64,000 nt of DNA, from positions 1-64,000 of the forward strand of contig NZ_JAQBIE010000007.1 of NCBI RefSeq assembly GCF_028294535.1, in the 5' to 3' direction. A program made the translations under genes and the position numbers. Shown piece after piece: positions 18,368 to 29,667 of the stretch. Below the pieces are notes generated by a model that worked only from the letters and a program-made list of their open reading frames with translations, was not told the origin of the DNA and searched no databases. This stretch comes from Paracoccus onchidii. GTDB taxonomy: Bacteria; Pseudomonadota; Alphaproteobacteria; Rhodobacterales; Rhodobacteraceae. Every line of letters starts with the position of its first letter. Within the stretch, counting starts at the first letter, position 1.

Positions 18368-19246
18368 CTAGCGCAGATTGGCGTGCAGGAATGCCTGAAC
18401 CTCATCATATGAGGGGATGGCATCACCTGCGCCCGGTCGCGTCACCTTGAGCGCGGCTGCCGCAGACGCCAGTTCCAGGGCCGTGGCGACGGTGTCTCCA
18501 CGATCCAGTCCCGCCGCGAAATACCCTGCAAATGTGTCGCCAGCGCCGGTTGTGTCGACGGGCTCAACCGCGAATGCGCTTTGCCGGGTTACCTGGCCGG
18601 TTTCCATGTCGCGATATTCCGCCCCTTCGGCGCCGCGGGTGATCAGCAGACCGTCGACGGGAATATCGCCCGGCATCGCCTTGAACAGTTGCTCTGCCTC
18701 GCCGGCGTTCATCGCAAGTACCGAGACATAAGGCAGGATCTCATGCACCGCTTGCAGGTCGAACGGTGCTGCGGAATAGATCACCCTTGCGCCGCGTTCG
18801 CGGGCTGTGCGCGCGGCCTCGACCTGATGGCTGGTCTCATTCTGCAACAGCAGGGTGTCGCCTTTGCCCAAGCCCGAAAGCGCCTTGGCGAGTGTGCCTG
18901 AATCAAGCTGACGATTCGCGCCAGGATGAATCACGATCGAGTTCTCACCGGTGCTGTCCAGCAGAATGATGGCGTGGCCCGTGACCTGATCGGCGTGGCG
19001 TTGCAGCAGATGTGTCTGGACACCATAGCTGGTCAGACGATCGACGACCCAGTTATCGGCGCCCGACATCCCCCCAAGATGCAGCGTCGCGGCACCGGCC
19101 CGCGCCGCGGCAATCGACTGGTTGGCACCTTTGCCGCCCAATCCGACGGAATAGGTCGTGGCCGCAAGCGTTTCGCCGGGGCGAGGCAGGTGGTTCAGCC
19201 GGTAAACATGATCGATATTGATCGAGCCCAGATTCCAGATAGCCAT
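18368..19246 (-). CDS. rbsK: Ribokinase-like PfkB-family sugar kinase
   Basis: Phosphorylates a sugar, probably ribose or a ribose-like compound, with ATP in the cytoplasm. The 292-residue protein has the N-terminal PfkB signature (NLGSINIDHVYRLNHLPRPG), the GGKGANQSIAAARAG substrate/anion motif and the C-terminal DTTGAGDTFAGYFAAG motif holding the catalytic aspartate. I preferred the ATG at 19246 (MAIWNLGS) because AAGGA lies about seven bases upstream; another ATG five codons earlier at 19261 is possible. It stands alone, with no ribose transporter nearby, so the true substrate is uncertain. Confidence 0.8.
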   Translation of the reverse strand: MAIWNLGSINIDHVYRLNHLPRPGETLAATTYSVGLGGKGANQSIAAARAGAATLHLGGMSGADNWVVDRLTSYGVQTHLLQRHADQVTGHAIILLDSTGENSIVIHPGANRQLDSGTLAKALSGLGKGDTLLLQNETSHQVEAARTARERGARVIYSAAPFDLQAVHEILPYVSVLAMNAGEAEQLFKAMPGDIPVDGLLITRGAEGAEYRDMETGQVTRQSAFAVEPVDTTGAGDTFAGYFAAGLDRGDTVATALELASAAAALKVTRPGAGDAIPSYDEVQAFLHANLR

Positions 19247-19303
19247 CTCGATGTCCTTCATTGGATGCCCGGCGACAGGCCGTCAGAGCGATAAACCAGA
19301 TAC

Positions 19304-19334
19304 GAAAAAAGCGCGCCCCGCAAGGCGCGCTTTC
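19304..19334 (-). terminator. Intrinsic terminator of the petABC operon
   Basis: Read leftward, a 9-bp GC-rich stem (AAGCGCGCC with GGCGCGCTT, loop TTGCGG on this strand) is followed at once by a run of six T residues. It lies 25 bases past the petC stop and ahead of the ribokinase start, so it closes the bc1 operon and insulates the kinase gene. Confidence 0.88.
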
Positions 19335-19358
19335 TGATCATTTCGGCAGAGGCTGCCC

Positions 19359-20531
19359 TCAGGCGTGCTTCTTGCCTTTGTGGGGAGCCCAGATCCGCTT
19401 GTTGGTCAGATACAACAGAGCGCTGAGCACGATCAGGAACAGGACCGAGACAAGGCCAACCATCTTGCGGTCCATCATCTTCGGTTCTGCCGTCCACATC
19501 AGGAAGGCTGACACGTCGCGGGCCATCTGGTCGACCGTGGCCGGGGTGCCGTCCTCGTAGGTGACCAGATCGTCGGAAAGCGGCGACGGCATCGAGATAT
19601 AGCCGGTCGAGAAGGCGGTATTTTCATAGAAGATACTGCCGGCCTGCTCCATTTCCTCGCCGGTATAGCTGGTCAGGATGGCGTGGATATATTCCGGCCC
19701 ACCGATACCGTTGACCAATTGGCTGATGCCGGTTCCGTAGGGGCCGTGAAACCCTGCACGTGCCTTGGCCATCAACGACAGATCCGGTCCCATGCCATCG
19801 CCGGTCACGGTCGGGAAATGATCCGTTGGAAGACGCGTGCGGTCTTCGCCGGTTTCCGCATCGGTGATCTCGGACAGGTTTGCCGCATAGGCCCGCACCT
19901 GATCCTCGGGCAGGCCGGGGCCGCCGTCATCATGCAGGGTGCGAATCGGCACGAATTTCATGCCGTGGCAGGCCGAACAAACCTCGGTATAGACCTGAAG
20001 GCCGCGCTGTAGCTGGAACTGGTCATATTTGCCGAACGGGCCTTCGAAGCTGAACGAGATATCCTCGATATGTACGGCGCCATGGCCGCCGCCATGATCG
20101 CCTTCTTCGCCGTGGTCTTCGTCGCCATGGCCTTCCTCGGCAGCATGGTCATCACCATGAGCTTCTTCGGCGGGCGCTTCCTCGACAACTGCATCTTCTG
20201 CAGGTGCCGCCGCTTCCGCCTCAGCAGCAGGTTCCTCTTCCGCTGCCGGCTCTTGCGATGCGGCCTCGGCAGGTTCTTCCGCTTCTGGGGCGTCCGCCTC
20301 GGCTGCCTCGCTTGTGGCCTCCTCTGCGGCAGGTGTTTCTTCCGCTTCGGGGGCTGCGCTGTCCTCGGCCGGGGCCTCGTTCACGTCCGCGGATGTATCC
20401 TCGGCCGTGGTTTGCGCCTCGGCTGCCTGCTCGGTCGGGGCCGGGCTGGTGGCCTCCTGCGCCCAGGCAAAGCCCGACGCAGAGAGGGTCAGGGCCGCAA
20501 CAGCCGTGAGCGTCTTGGTTCTCAGGGTCAT
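19359..20531 (-). CDS. petC: Cytochrome c1 of the bc1 complex, with acidic N-terminal insert
   Basis: Membrane-anchored c-type heme subunit that passes electrons from the Rieske centre to cytochrome c. After a signal peptide ending AWAQ come about 125 residues rich in Ala, Pro and Glu, then a His/Asp/Glu/Gly stretch (about residues 130-155). The heme-binding CSACH is at residues 185-189 and the axial Met is probably in ISMPSPL. A C-terminal membrane helix ends in a basic tail. At 390 residues it is much longer than most cytochromes c1; such acidic inserts are known from Paracoccus. The start is the ATG at 20531 with GGAG nine bases upstream. Last gene of petABC. Confidence 0.95.
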   Translation of the reverse strand: MTLRTKTLTAVAALTLSASGFAWAQEATSPAPTEQAAEAQTTAEDTSADVNEAPAEDSAAPEAEETPAAEEATSEAAEADAPEAEEPAEAASQEPAAEEEPAAEAEAAAPAEDAVVEEAPAEEAHGDDHAAEEGHGDEDHGEEGDHGGGHGAVHIEDISFSFEGPFGKYDQFQLQRGLQVYTEVCSACHGMKFVPIRTLHDDGGPGLPEDQVRAYAANLSEITDAETGEDRTRLPTDHFPTVTGDGMGPDLSLMAKARAGFHGPYGTGISQLVNGIGGPEYIHAILTSYTGEEMEQAGSIFYENTAFSTGYISMPSPLSDDLVTYEDGTPATVDQMARDVSAFLMWTAEPKMMDRKMVGLVSVLFLIVLSALLYLTNKRIWAPHKGKKHA

Positions 20532-20544
20532 TGTATGGCTCTCC

Positions 20545-22442
<1,898 letters not shown>

Positions 22443-22666
22443 GGGTCATACTCCAATTCGGGCCGGAAGCCCGGCCGATACGACATTCCGGGCCGCAAGT
22501 TGATTGCAGCCTTCGCGTCGCGGTTCTAGCGTTCAAATATCTGTCAGTCCAGACGATAACCCCGTGCGTGGCGACACATCTCATCCCATCTGTTGGAAAA
22601 TTGTCGCGACAGGCTTGATGAACATGCCCGAAGGGCGCGGTCACGGGCCCATTCGTCGCGCTGCAT

Positions 22667-23449
22667 TCACAGCAACCCCTGAGAGCGAAAGCTGAGTTCA
22701 CGGGATTTCCCGATGATCAGGTGGTCGTGAATGGTGATTCCCATGCAATCCGCGGCTTGTGCGATCCGTGCCGTCATCGAGATATCTGCTTCGGACGGGG
22801 TGGGGTCGCCCGAGGGGTGGTTATGCACCAGGATCAGAGCGGAGGCGTTCAGTTCGAGCGCGCGCCGGATAATCTCTCGGGGGTAGACGGGCACGTGGTC
22901 GACCGTGCCCTGGCCTTGTTCGTCATCGGCGATCAGCACGTTCTTGCGATCAAGAAACAGGACGCGGAACTGTTCGGTTTCCCGGTGCGCCATGGTCGTG
23001 TGGCAATAGTCCAGCAGGGCCTGCCATCCCGACAGGACGGGCCGGTTGATGACCTTGGCGCGGGCAAGGCGCTGTGCCGCAGATTCGACGATCTTCAGCT
23101 CGGTGATGACGGCGGGGCCGACGCCTGCAACATCGGACAGGCGGGCCGGAGGCGCGGACAGCACGCGATTGAAATCGCCGAAACGCTCGATCAAAGCACG
23201 CGCCAGCGGTTTCACATCCTGTCGCGGTATGGCGCGAAACAACACCAGCTCCAGCAATTCGTAATCCGGCATCGAAGCGGCGCCGCCATTCATGAAACGC
23301 TCGCGCAGACGGGCCCGGTGATCGGACAGATAGGATGGCGGATGTTTTTGCCTGCCCTGTGTCGGCACGGCTGCAAGGCCGGAGACATCATCCGGGGCGG
23401 GCGTGAACAATGGAAGGGGCATTTCCCCGAAGGCACGTTTCTGGTCCAT
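22667..23449 (-). CDS. radC: RadC-family JAMM/MPN+ protein
   Basis: The 260-residue protein has an N-terminal helix-hairpin-helix region (around DVAGVGPAVITELK) and a C-terminal MPN+/JAMM metalloprotease-like domain with the zinc motif HNHPSGDPTPSEAD. RadC proteins were named for a repair phenotype since assigned to another gene; the real role is unclear, and the JAMM motif suggests peptidase or isopeptidase chemistry. The frame opens with a TTG at 23470; I placed the start at the ATG at 23449, but neither has a good ribosome site and the start is uncertain. It lies alone between petABC and dnaJ. Confidence 0.88.
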   Translation of the reverse strand: MDQKRAFGEMPLPLFTPAPDDVSGLAAVPTQGRQKHPPSYLSDHRARLRERFMNGGAASMPDYELLELVLFRAIPRQDVKPLARALIERFGDFNRVLSAPPARLSDVAGVGPAVITELKIVESAAQRLARAKVINRPVLSGWQALLDYCHTTMAHRETEQFRVLFLDRKNVLIADDEQGQGTVDHVPVYPREIIRRALELNASALILVHNHPSGDPTPSEADISMTARIAQAADCMGITIHDHLIIGKSRELSFRSQGLL

Positions 23450-23503
23450 GCCGTGAATGTGGCGCGCCAACCATGAAGAACAGGTTAACGCGCCGCATTT
23501 TGT

Positions 23504-24664
23504 TTAGCGGGTCATGTCGTCCCAGAAGCCTTTGACCTTGTTGAAAAAGTTGTCTGATTGCGGGCTGTTGTCGGCCTTTTCGGCCTCGAATTCGCGCAGC
23601 AACTCTTTCTGGCGGGCGGTCAGGTTCACCGGTGTTTCGACGACCAGTTCGATCAGCATGTCGCCCATATCGCCCTGTGCGCCGGCGCCGTGGCGCAGGG
23701 GCGGCATGCCCTTTCCGCGCAGGCGCATCTGGCGACCCGACTGGCTGCCGGCGGGAACCTTGACGCGGGTGCGCCCGCCATCAATGGTCGGAACCTCAAC
23801 CTCGCCGCCAAGCGCGGCCGACGCCATGCTGACAGGCACCTGACAGGCAAGGGTCTTGCCCTCGCGCAGAAAGATGTCGTGGTCCTTGACCTCGACGAAT
23901 ATATAAAGATCACCTGCGGGGCCACCGCGCAGGCCGGCCTCACCTTCCCCGGCAAGACGGATGCGGGTGCCGGTTTCGACGCCGGCCGGGATATTGACCG
24001 ACAATGTCCGTTCGCGTTCGATGCGACCAGCGCCGTGGCAGGCCTTGCAGGGATTCTTGACGATCTGACCCTGACCGCCACAGGTGGGGCAGGTGCGCTC
24101 GACCGTGAAAAAGCCTTGCTGCGCGCGAACCTTGCCCATGCCGCCACATGTCGGGCAGCTGGCGGGCTGGGTCGCGCCTTCGGCGCCAGTGCCGTCGCAT
24201 TCATCGCATGCGACCGAGCCGGGCACCGTGATCGATTTCTGCAAGCCGCGATAGGCGTCTTCCAGGGAAACATGCAGGTTGTAGCGCAGATCCTGACCGC
24301 GTTGCGCGCGAGAGCGTCCGCCGCCGCCGCGCCGCCCGCCCATCATGTCGCCGAACAGATCTTCGAAGACATCGGCAAATGCGGAACCGAAATCACCCGG
24401 ATGTCCGCCCGCACCGCCACGTGCGCCCATGCCGCCATTCTCGAATGCAGCGTGGCCGAATCGGTCATAGGCGGCTTTTTTCTGTCCGTCCTTCAGGCAG
24501 TCATAGGCTTCGTTGGCTTCCTTGAAGCGCGATTCGGCCTGTGAATCGTCCTTGTTGCGATCAGGGTGCAGCTCTTTCGCCTTTTTGCGAAAGGCTTTCT
24601 TGATTTCTTCTGCAGAGGCCCCGCGCGAGACGCCCAGAACCTCGTAATAGCATCGCTTGGCCAT
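23504..24664 (-). CDS. dnaJ: Chaperone protein DnaJ
   Basis: Hsp40 co-chaperone that delivers unfolded proteins to DnaK and stimulates its ATPase. The J domain (residues 1-70) has the HPD tripeptide in [10 protein letters not shown]. It is followed by a Gly/Phe-rich linker and four CxxCxGxG zinc repeats ([32 protein letters not shown]), then the C-terminal substrate-binding and dimer domains. Two ATGs are adjacent; the second (24664, [11 protein letters not shown]) was chosen because AGGA is six bases from it and it matches family N-termini. It lies 81 bases after dnaK in the same direction. Confidence 0.96.
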   Translation of the reverse strand: MAKRCYYEVLGVSRGASAEEIKKAFRKKAKELHPDRNKDDSQAESRFKEANEAYDCLKDGQKKAAYDRFGHAAFENGGMGARGGAGGHPGDFGSAFADVFEDLFGDMMGGRRGGGGRSRAQRGQDLRYNLHVSLEDAYRGLQKSITVPGSVACDECDGTGAEGATQPASCPTCGGMGKVRAQQGFFTVERTCPTCGGQGQIVKNPCKACHGAGRIERERTLSVNIPAGVETGTRIRLAGEGEAGLRGGPAGDLYIFVEVKDHDIFLREGKTLACQVPVSMASAALGGEVEVPTIDGGRTRVKVPAGSQSGRQMRLRGKGMPPLRHGAGAQGDMGDMLIELVVETPVNLTARQKELLREFEAEKADNSPQSDNFFNKVKGFWDDMTR

Positions 24665-24695
24665 CATCGTTCCTGTTCACTTGCCCCAATGAAAT

Positions 24696-24726
24696 GGCCG
24701 GCCCGCGATGTGCTGCGGACCGGCCC
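24696..24726 (-). terminator. Hairpin between dnaK and dnaJ
   Basis: A 6-bp GGCCGG/CCGGCC stem continues after one mismatch into a further 4-bp CCGC/GCGG stem with an 8-base loop. On the minus strand it is followed by ATTTCATTGG, a poor T tract. It may partly end dnaK transcripts or protect their 3' end, so that DnaJ is made in smaller amounts. Confidence 0.4.
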
Positions 24727-24745
24727 GATAGGGGTGCGGCCCGGA

Positions 24746-26665
24746 TCAGCCGCGGTTCTTGTCGTCGCCGAGATCTTCGAAATCGGCATCCACGATGTCG
24801 TCATCGACATCACGCGGCGAATCGTCGCCCCCGTCGTCGGCAGCCTCTTCCGAGCCCTGCTGCGCCTTGTAGATTGCCTCGCCCAGCTTCATGGACGCGT
24901 CCATGACGTTCTGGATGCCGGATTTGATCTTGCCGGCATCTTCGGATTTCAGCGCCTCTTCAAGCGCGCCGATTGCCAGTTCGATGGCCTCGACGGTCGA
25001 ACTGTCGACCTTGTCACCGTGATCTTCCAGCGATTTCCGGGTGCTGTGGATCAGGCTTTCGGCCTGGTTCGTGGCTTCGACCAGTTCGCGACGGTCCTTG
25101 TCGGCCTCGGCATTGGCTTCGGCGTCCTTCACCATCCGGTCGATATCTTCGTCCGACAGGCCGCCCGAGGCCTGGATGGTGATGTTCTGTTCCTTGCCGG
25201 TGCCCTTGTCCTTGGCCGAAACCGAGACGATGCCGTTGGCGTCGATGTCGAAGGTCACCTCGATCTGGGGCATGCCGCGCGGTGCAGGCGGGATGTCTTC
25301 CAGGTTGAACTGACCCAGCATCTTGTTGTCGGCGGCCATCTCACGCTCGCCCTGGAAGACCCGGATCGTCACGGCGTTCTGGTTGTCTTCGGCGGTCGAG
25401 AAGATCTGCGACTTCTTGGTCGGGATCGTGGTGTTGCGGTCGATCAGGCGGGTGAACACGCCACCCAGCGTCTCGATGCCCAGGGACAGCGGGGTCACGT
25501 CCAGCAGAACGACGTCCTTGACGTCACCCTGCAGAACGCCGGCCTGAATGGCGGCGCCCAGTGCCACGACTTCGTCCGGGTTCACGCCCTTATGCGGCTC
25601 CTTGCCGAAAAAATCGGTCACTTCCGCAATGACTTTCGGCATGCGGGTCATGCCGCCGACCAGAACGACCTCGTCGATCTCGCCCTTGCTGACGCCGGCG
25701 TCCTTCAGGGCCTCTTGAACCGGCTTCATGGTGCGCTTGATCAGGTCGTTGACCAGGCTTTCCAGCTTGGCGCGGGTCAGTTTCATGACCATGTGCAGCG
25801 GCGTGCCCGAATCCTTGTCCATCGAAATGAACGGCTGGTTGATTTCGGTCTGGCTGCTGCTGGACAGTTCGATCTTGGCTTTTTCTGCGGCCTCTTTCAG
25901 GCGCTGAAGGGCCATCTTGTCCTTGGTCAGATCGACGCCGTGCTCTTTCTTGAACTCTTCGGCGAGGAAGTTGACGATGCGCATGTCGAAGTCTTCGCCG
26001 CCAAGGAACGTGTCCCCATTGGTCGATTTCACTTCGAACAGGCCGTCATCGATTTCCAAAATGGTGATGTCGAAGGTTCCGCCACCAAGGTCATAAACCG
26101 CGATGGTCTTGGTTTCCTTCTTGTCCAGACCATAGGCCAGGGCGGCTGCGGTCGGCTCGTTGATGATGCGCAGGACTTCGAGGCCCGCGATCTTGCCGGC
26201 GTCTTTCGTGGCCTGACGCTGTGCGTCGTTGAAATAGGCCGGGACGGTGATGACGGCCTGCGTCACGTCTTCGCCCAGATAGGATTCGGCGGTTTCCTTC
26301 ATTTTCTGAAGGATCATCGCGCTGACCTGTGCGGGCGAATATTTTTCGCCCTTCACTTCGACCCAGGCGTCGCCATTGCCACCATCGACGATGGAATAGG
26401 GAACCAGTTTCTTGTCTTTTTCGACGGCTTCGTCATTGGTGCGGCGGCCGATCAGGCGCTTGACGGCAAAGACGGTGTTGCTTGGATTCGTGACGGCCTG
26501 GCGTTTGGCGGCCTGTCCGACCAGACGCTCGCCATCGGTGAAGCCGACGATCGAGGGCGTGGTGCGCGCGCCTTCACTGTTTTCGATGACCTTCGGCTGG
26601 CTGCCATCCATGATGGCGACGCAGCTGTTGGTGGTGCCGAGGTCGATCCCGATAACTTTGGACAT
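24746..26665 (-). CDS. dnaK: Chaperone protein DnaK (Hsp70)
   Basis: ATP-driven Hsp70 chaperone. The 639-residue protein begins [20 protein letters not shown], contains the phosphate-binding motif [15 protein letters not shown], the connect segment around [21 protein letters not shown] and a C-terminal lid ending with the acidic tail [13 protein letters not shown]. Length and all signatures are normal. GAAAGG precedes the ATG by about eight bases. Upstream lies a heat-shock-type promoter, and dnaJ follows in the same direction. Confidence 0.98.
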   Translation of the reverse strand: MSKVIGIDLGTTNSCVAIMDGSQPKVIENSEGARTTPSIVGFTDGERLVGQAAKRQAVTNPSNTVFAVKRLIGRRTNDEAVEKDKKLVPYSIVDGGNGDAWVEVKGEKYSPAQVSAMILQKMKETAESYLGEDVTQAVITVPAYFNDAQRQATKDAGKIAGLEVLRIINEPTAAALAYGLDKKETKTIAVYDLGGGTFDITILEIDDGLFEVKSTNGDTFLGGEDFDMRIVNFLAEEFKKEHGVDLTKDKMALQRLKEAAEKAKIELSSSSQTEINQPFISMDKDSGTPLHMVMKLTRAKLESLVNDLIKRTMKPVQEALKDAGVSKGEIDEVVLVGGMTRMPKVIAEVTDFFGKEPHKGVNPDEVVALGAAIQAGVLQGDVKDVVLLDVTPLSLGIETLGGVFTRLIDRNTTIPTKKSQIFSTAEDNQNAVTIRVFQGEREMAADNKMLGQFNLEDIPPAPRGMPQIEVTFDIDANGIVSVSAKDKGTGKEQNITIQASGGLSDEDIDRMVKDAEANAEADKDRRELVEATNQAESLIHSTRKSLEDHGDKVDSSTVEAIELAIGALEEALKSEDAGKIKSGIQNVMDASMKLGEAIYKAQQGSEEAADDGGDDSPRDVDDDIVDADFEDLGDDKNRG

Positions 26666-26778
26666 AGATGTAACCTTTCTTGCGGCGATAAGTTGGACCT
26701 TGGGTCCGTTACGGCCCCCGCAGTCCGATCCCGTTAATGATATCTGTGCCCGGACGCAGCCGGACGCTTCGTGGGTGT

Positions 26779-26806
26779 ATATAGGGATGGTTTTCGGACC
26801 CGCAAG
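26779..26806 (-). promoter_or_regulatory. RpoH (sigma-32)-type promoter of dnaKJ
   Basis: On the minus strand CTTGCGG (from 26806) and CCCTATAT (26786..26779) are separated by 13 bases, close to the heat-shock pattern CTTGAAA-13/15-CCCCATNT. It leaves a leader of about 105 bases before dnaK. No CIRCE inverted repeat is visible. Bases 26807..26874 hold nothing else I recognise. Confidence 0.6.
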
Positions 26807-26874
26807 CGCCCCTTGGGGGCAAATTTGGCCGCATTTCGGGGTTCATCGCGTGATTCTTGCCTGGGGCCGTGACG

Positions 26875-27696
26875 TCAGTGCCCTGCGGACCAGCTGAGCG
26901 ATTCGTGCTTGCGTGTCGAGAAATTGATCAGCAGCCCGACCATCATCGCCCCCAGTGAAAACCAGATCGCATAATAGGGGTCGGTCTTCTGGGGCGTGTA
27001 ATTCGTGAACAGAAATCCGCGCATCTGGTCAATGATGTGAAACAGCGGATTCCAGATGAACCAGGGCAGCATGAAATTGGGCAGCACATTGGCGACGAAC
27101 ATCTTGCCCGAGGCGAACATGTTGATACGTTGATAGGCGGTCGCCATCAGGGCAGAGGCCTTTGGCGCCCAGGGCCGGATTCCAAGAAAGACCAGCCCGA
27201 CGCAAACACCTGAAAACCAGGCTTCCAGATACATCGCCAATGCGCCGACGGGCTGGGATATCGTGATCGGCCCGAACAGCACATGATACAGCCCCAATAT
27301 CGCGAGGCAGCTGATCGTTTGCCGATACAGGACCGCAATCGCGGCGGCCGCGATCAGCACGGCCGGGTTCAACGGCTCATGCTTGATCAGGCCGCCCGAG
27401 ATCGAATGGCTGCCCGATACCGCGCTGACCGTTTTGACATGGGTCATGAACATGAAGATGCCCGACATGATATAGAGGATGAAATCCCCCCTGATCGGCG
27501 ATTGCCTGACCCCGAGAACCATGAAGATCACCAGGAATGCCGCCATGAAGATCATGGTTTGCGCGATCGTGATCAGCAGGCCGATGACCGCATTCCGGTG
27601 GTCGGTGCGCAGGTTGTAGACCGCCTGATGATAGATCAGTGTCAGTGTCTTGCCTGCGGCTTCGAAGATATTGCGGCTATGTCGTTGGTTGAACAC
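26875..27696 (-). CDS. ABC-2 type transporter permease, probable polysaccharide exporter
   Basis: Integral membrane protein of 273 residues with about six hydrophobic segments, starting near residue 38 (GLLITIAQTMIFMAAFLVIFM). It resembles KpsM/Wzm-type ABC-2 permeases that export capsule or O-chains, with a conserved C-terminal region PLFHIIDQMRGFLF. The start is a GTG at 27696 with a weak ribosome site. No ATP-binding partner lies in the window, so it must pair with an ATPase encoded elsewhere. It is divergent from cysQ and the sugar-nucleotide genes, and that context supports polysaccharide export. Specificity is not known. Confidence 0.75.
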   Translation of the reverse strand: MFNQRHSRNIFEAAGKTLTLIYHQAVYNLRTDHRNAVIGLLITIAQTMIFMAAFLVIFMVLGVRQSPIRGDFILYIMSGIFMFMTHVKTVSAVSGSHSISGGLIKHEPLNPAVLIAAAAIAVLYRQTISCLAILGLYHVLFGPITISQPVGALAMYLEAWFSGVCVGLVFLGIRPWAPKASALMATAYQRINMFASGKMFVANVLPNFMLPWFIWNPLFHIIDQMRGFLFTNYTPQKTDPYYAIWFSLGAMMVGLLINFSTRKHESLSWSAGH

Positions 27697-27868
27697 GTGG
27701 GCGGTTCCGTTTGCCGTGACTGTTACACAAAACCGTCGGTCGGGCGCGACGCATGGTCCTGTTTGCCGACCAGAGCTTGCCCAAGCCGCTTGGCATGAGC
27801 ATAAGAGGACTTGGCCGGTCGGACAATCGCCAGTCCGTCGCAGGGTGAATGATGGGAAGGAATATTAC

Positions 27869-28666
27869 ATGCAATTTGATCGACTGACCGCCGAAATGCG
27901 CCGCCTAGCGCTGCTGGCCGGTGAGAGGATCATGGAGATCTATGCCGCCGAGGATTTCGACGTGCGCGCAAAATCCGATGCTTCCCCCGTGACCGAGGCC
28001 GACGAAGCCGCCGATGCCATCATCTCGGCCGGCCTGCGCGAAGCGTTCCCCGACATTCCGTTGGTGACCGAGGAGCAATCCGCCACCCACGATCAGGCGA
28101 TTTCGACCTTTCTCATCGTGGATCCGCTGGATGGAACCAAGGAATTCATCAAGCGCCGCGGCGATTTTACCGTGAACATTGCCTATGTCGAAAACGGCGT
28201 GCCGGTGCGCGGCGTGGTTTATGCACCCGCCAAGCAGCGACTTTTCTATACCACCGCTGATGGCCGTTCGGTCGAGGAAAAGGCCCCGTTCGGTGAACAG
28301 CCGGGTGAAACCATGCCCGTGGGTGTCAATCCGATGCCCGACAATCGCGGGCTGATGGTCGTGGCATCCAAATCGCACCGCGATGCGGCAACGGATGAAT
28401 ATATCGCCAAATACGGCGTGCGCGACATGACCAGCGCCGGATCGTCGCTGAAATTCTGCCTGGTCGCCACCGGCGAGGCGGATCTGTATCCGCGTCTGGG
28501 CCGCACGATGGAATGGGATACCGCTGCAGGTGATGCCGTTCTGCGCGGCGCCGGGGGCGAGGTGGTGCGCTTTGACGATCACAGCCCCCTCGGCTATGGC
28601 AAGCCCGGTTTCGAGAACCCGTTTTTCATCGCCTTCGCCCCGGGCGTCCTGTTGGTAAAGAACTAA
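27869..28666 (+). CDS. cysQ: 3'(2'),5'-bisphosphate nucleotidase
   Basis: Hydrolyses 3'-phosphoadenosine 5'-phosphate (PAP), the by-product of sulfotransferases and PAPS reductase, to AMP and phosphate. The 265-residue protein is of the inositol-monophosphatase fold with metal motifs VTEADEAAD, VTEEQ, IVDPLDGTKEFIKRRGDF and WDTAAGDAVLRGAGG. AAGGA lies nine bases before the ATG at 27869; the longer open frame upstream covers the divergent promoter region and is unlikely to be coding. It starts a same-strand run with the kdsB-like gene one base after its stop. A sulfotransferase-like protein is encoded further along this run. Confidence 0.92.
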   Translation: MQFDRLTAEMRRLALLAGERIMEIYAAEDFDVRAKSDASPVTEADEAADAIISAGLREAFPDIPLVTEEQSATHDQAISTFLIVDPLDGTKEFIKRRGDFTVNIAYVENGVPVRGVVYAPAKQRLFYTTADGRSVEEKAPFGEQPGETMPVGVNPMPDNRGLMVVASKSHRDAATDEYIAKYGVRDMTSAGSSLKFCLVATGEADLYPRLGRTMEWDTAAGDAVLRGAGGEVVRFDDHSPLGYGKPGFENPFFIAFAPGVLLVKN

Positions 28667-28667
28667 T

Positions 28668-29468
28668 ATGTCTGTCGTTATCATCATCCCCGCCCGCCAT
28701 GCCTCCAGCCGCTACCCGGGTAAGCCGCTTGTGGATCTGAAAGGCGCGTCCGGAGAGCCGCGCAGCCTGATCCGTCGCAGCTGGGATGCCGCCGTCGCCG
28801 TGACAGGCGTTGATCGTGTCGTCGTGGCGACCGATGACGAACGTATCCGCGATCATGCCAGCGGCTTCGGGGCCGAGGTCGTGATGACCTCGACGGAATG
28901 CCGCAATGGCACCGAGCGTTGTGCCGAGGCAATAGCGAATTTGGGGATCTCGCCCGAGATCGTCGTCAATCTGCAAGGTGACGCCCCCCTGACGCCGGCC
29001 TGGTTCGTCGAAGATCTGATTGCCGGTCTGCGCGCCGATTCACAGGCCGGTGTGGCCACGCCGGTTTTGCGCTGTTCGGGAAAGATGCGTGCCGATCTGA
29101 TCGCCGACCGGATGGCAGGGCGCGTTGGTGGCACGACTGCGGTTTTCGGCGCCGAGAATCAGGCGCTCTATTTTTCCAAGGAGGTCGTGCCTTATGCGGC
29201 GGGCGATTTCGGGGATGATCAGGACAGTCCGGTGTTCCACCATGTCGGTGTCTATGCCTATAGGCCCGAAGCGCTTGCCTCATATAACGAATGGGGTGAA
29301 GGGCCACTGGAACGGCTGGAAGGGCTGGAACAGCTGCGGTTCCTTGAGCGGGGTCAACGGATCCTGTGTGTGCAGGTCGAATCGCGGGGGCGCCAGTTCT
29401 GGGAACTAAACAACCCCGAGGACGTTCCTCGGCTTGAGACGATGATGAAAGAGATGGGAATCGACTGA
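28668..29468 (+). CDS. kdsB: 3-deoxy-manno-octulosonate cytidylyltransferase-like protein
   Basis: Probably activates Kdo (or a related ulosonate) with CTP to the CMP-sugar for lipopolysaccharide or capsule. The 266-residue protein opens VVIIIPARHASSRYPGKPL, the nucleotide-binding signature of CMP-Kdo synthetases, and contains the VVVATDDERI and VVNLQGDAPL motifs that bind CTP and magnesium. It is somewhat longer than E. coli KdsB and the family subgroup found in this clade could differ in substrate, so the gene symbol is tentative. It follows cysQ by one base and is probably co-transcribed with it. Confidence 0.8.
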   Translation: MSVVIIIPARHASSRYPGKPLVDLKGASGEPRSLIRRSWDAAVAVTGVDRVVVATDDERIRDHASGFGAEVVMTSTECRNGTERCAEAIANLGISPEIVVNLQGDAPLTPAWFVEDLIAGLRADSQAGVATPVLRCSGKMRADLIADRMAGRVGGTTAVFGAENQALYFSKEVVPYAAGDFGDDQDSPVFHHVGVYAYRPEALASYNEWGEGPLERLEGLEQLRFLERGQRILCVQVESRGRQFWELNNPEDVPRLETMMKEMGID

Positions 29469-29667
29469 CGGGCCGCCCCGTGGCCCCGATTTTCCGGGGT
29501 TCGGCGAAGTTATGCCTTGAATTGAAGGTATCAGATTGGCGTCTGTGCGTCCGATCATGTAGTTTTGCGGTGCGCGGATGAAATATGCCGCGCCAAGGTT
29601 TTTGTTGTAAGGTAGGGTGCGGATACCCCGCCCTTGATAGTTTGAAGTCGAGCAAAGGTGCTGTGCT

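Noticed and set aside
26666..26874. CIRCE element upstream of dnaK
   Set aside because: No TTAGCACTC-N9-GAGTGCTAA-like inverted repeat is present; the region fits an RpoH-type promoter instead.
27650..27868. N-terminal extension of cysQ to 27650
   Set aside because: The added residues do not resemble the family, overlap the divergent permease gene, and a good ribosome site precedes the ATG at 27869.
29484..29499. Hairpin after the kdsB-like gene (CCCCG with CGGGG)
   Set aside because: Five pairs and a poor tail; kept only as a remark in the galU entry.
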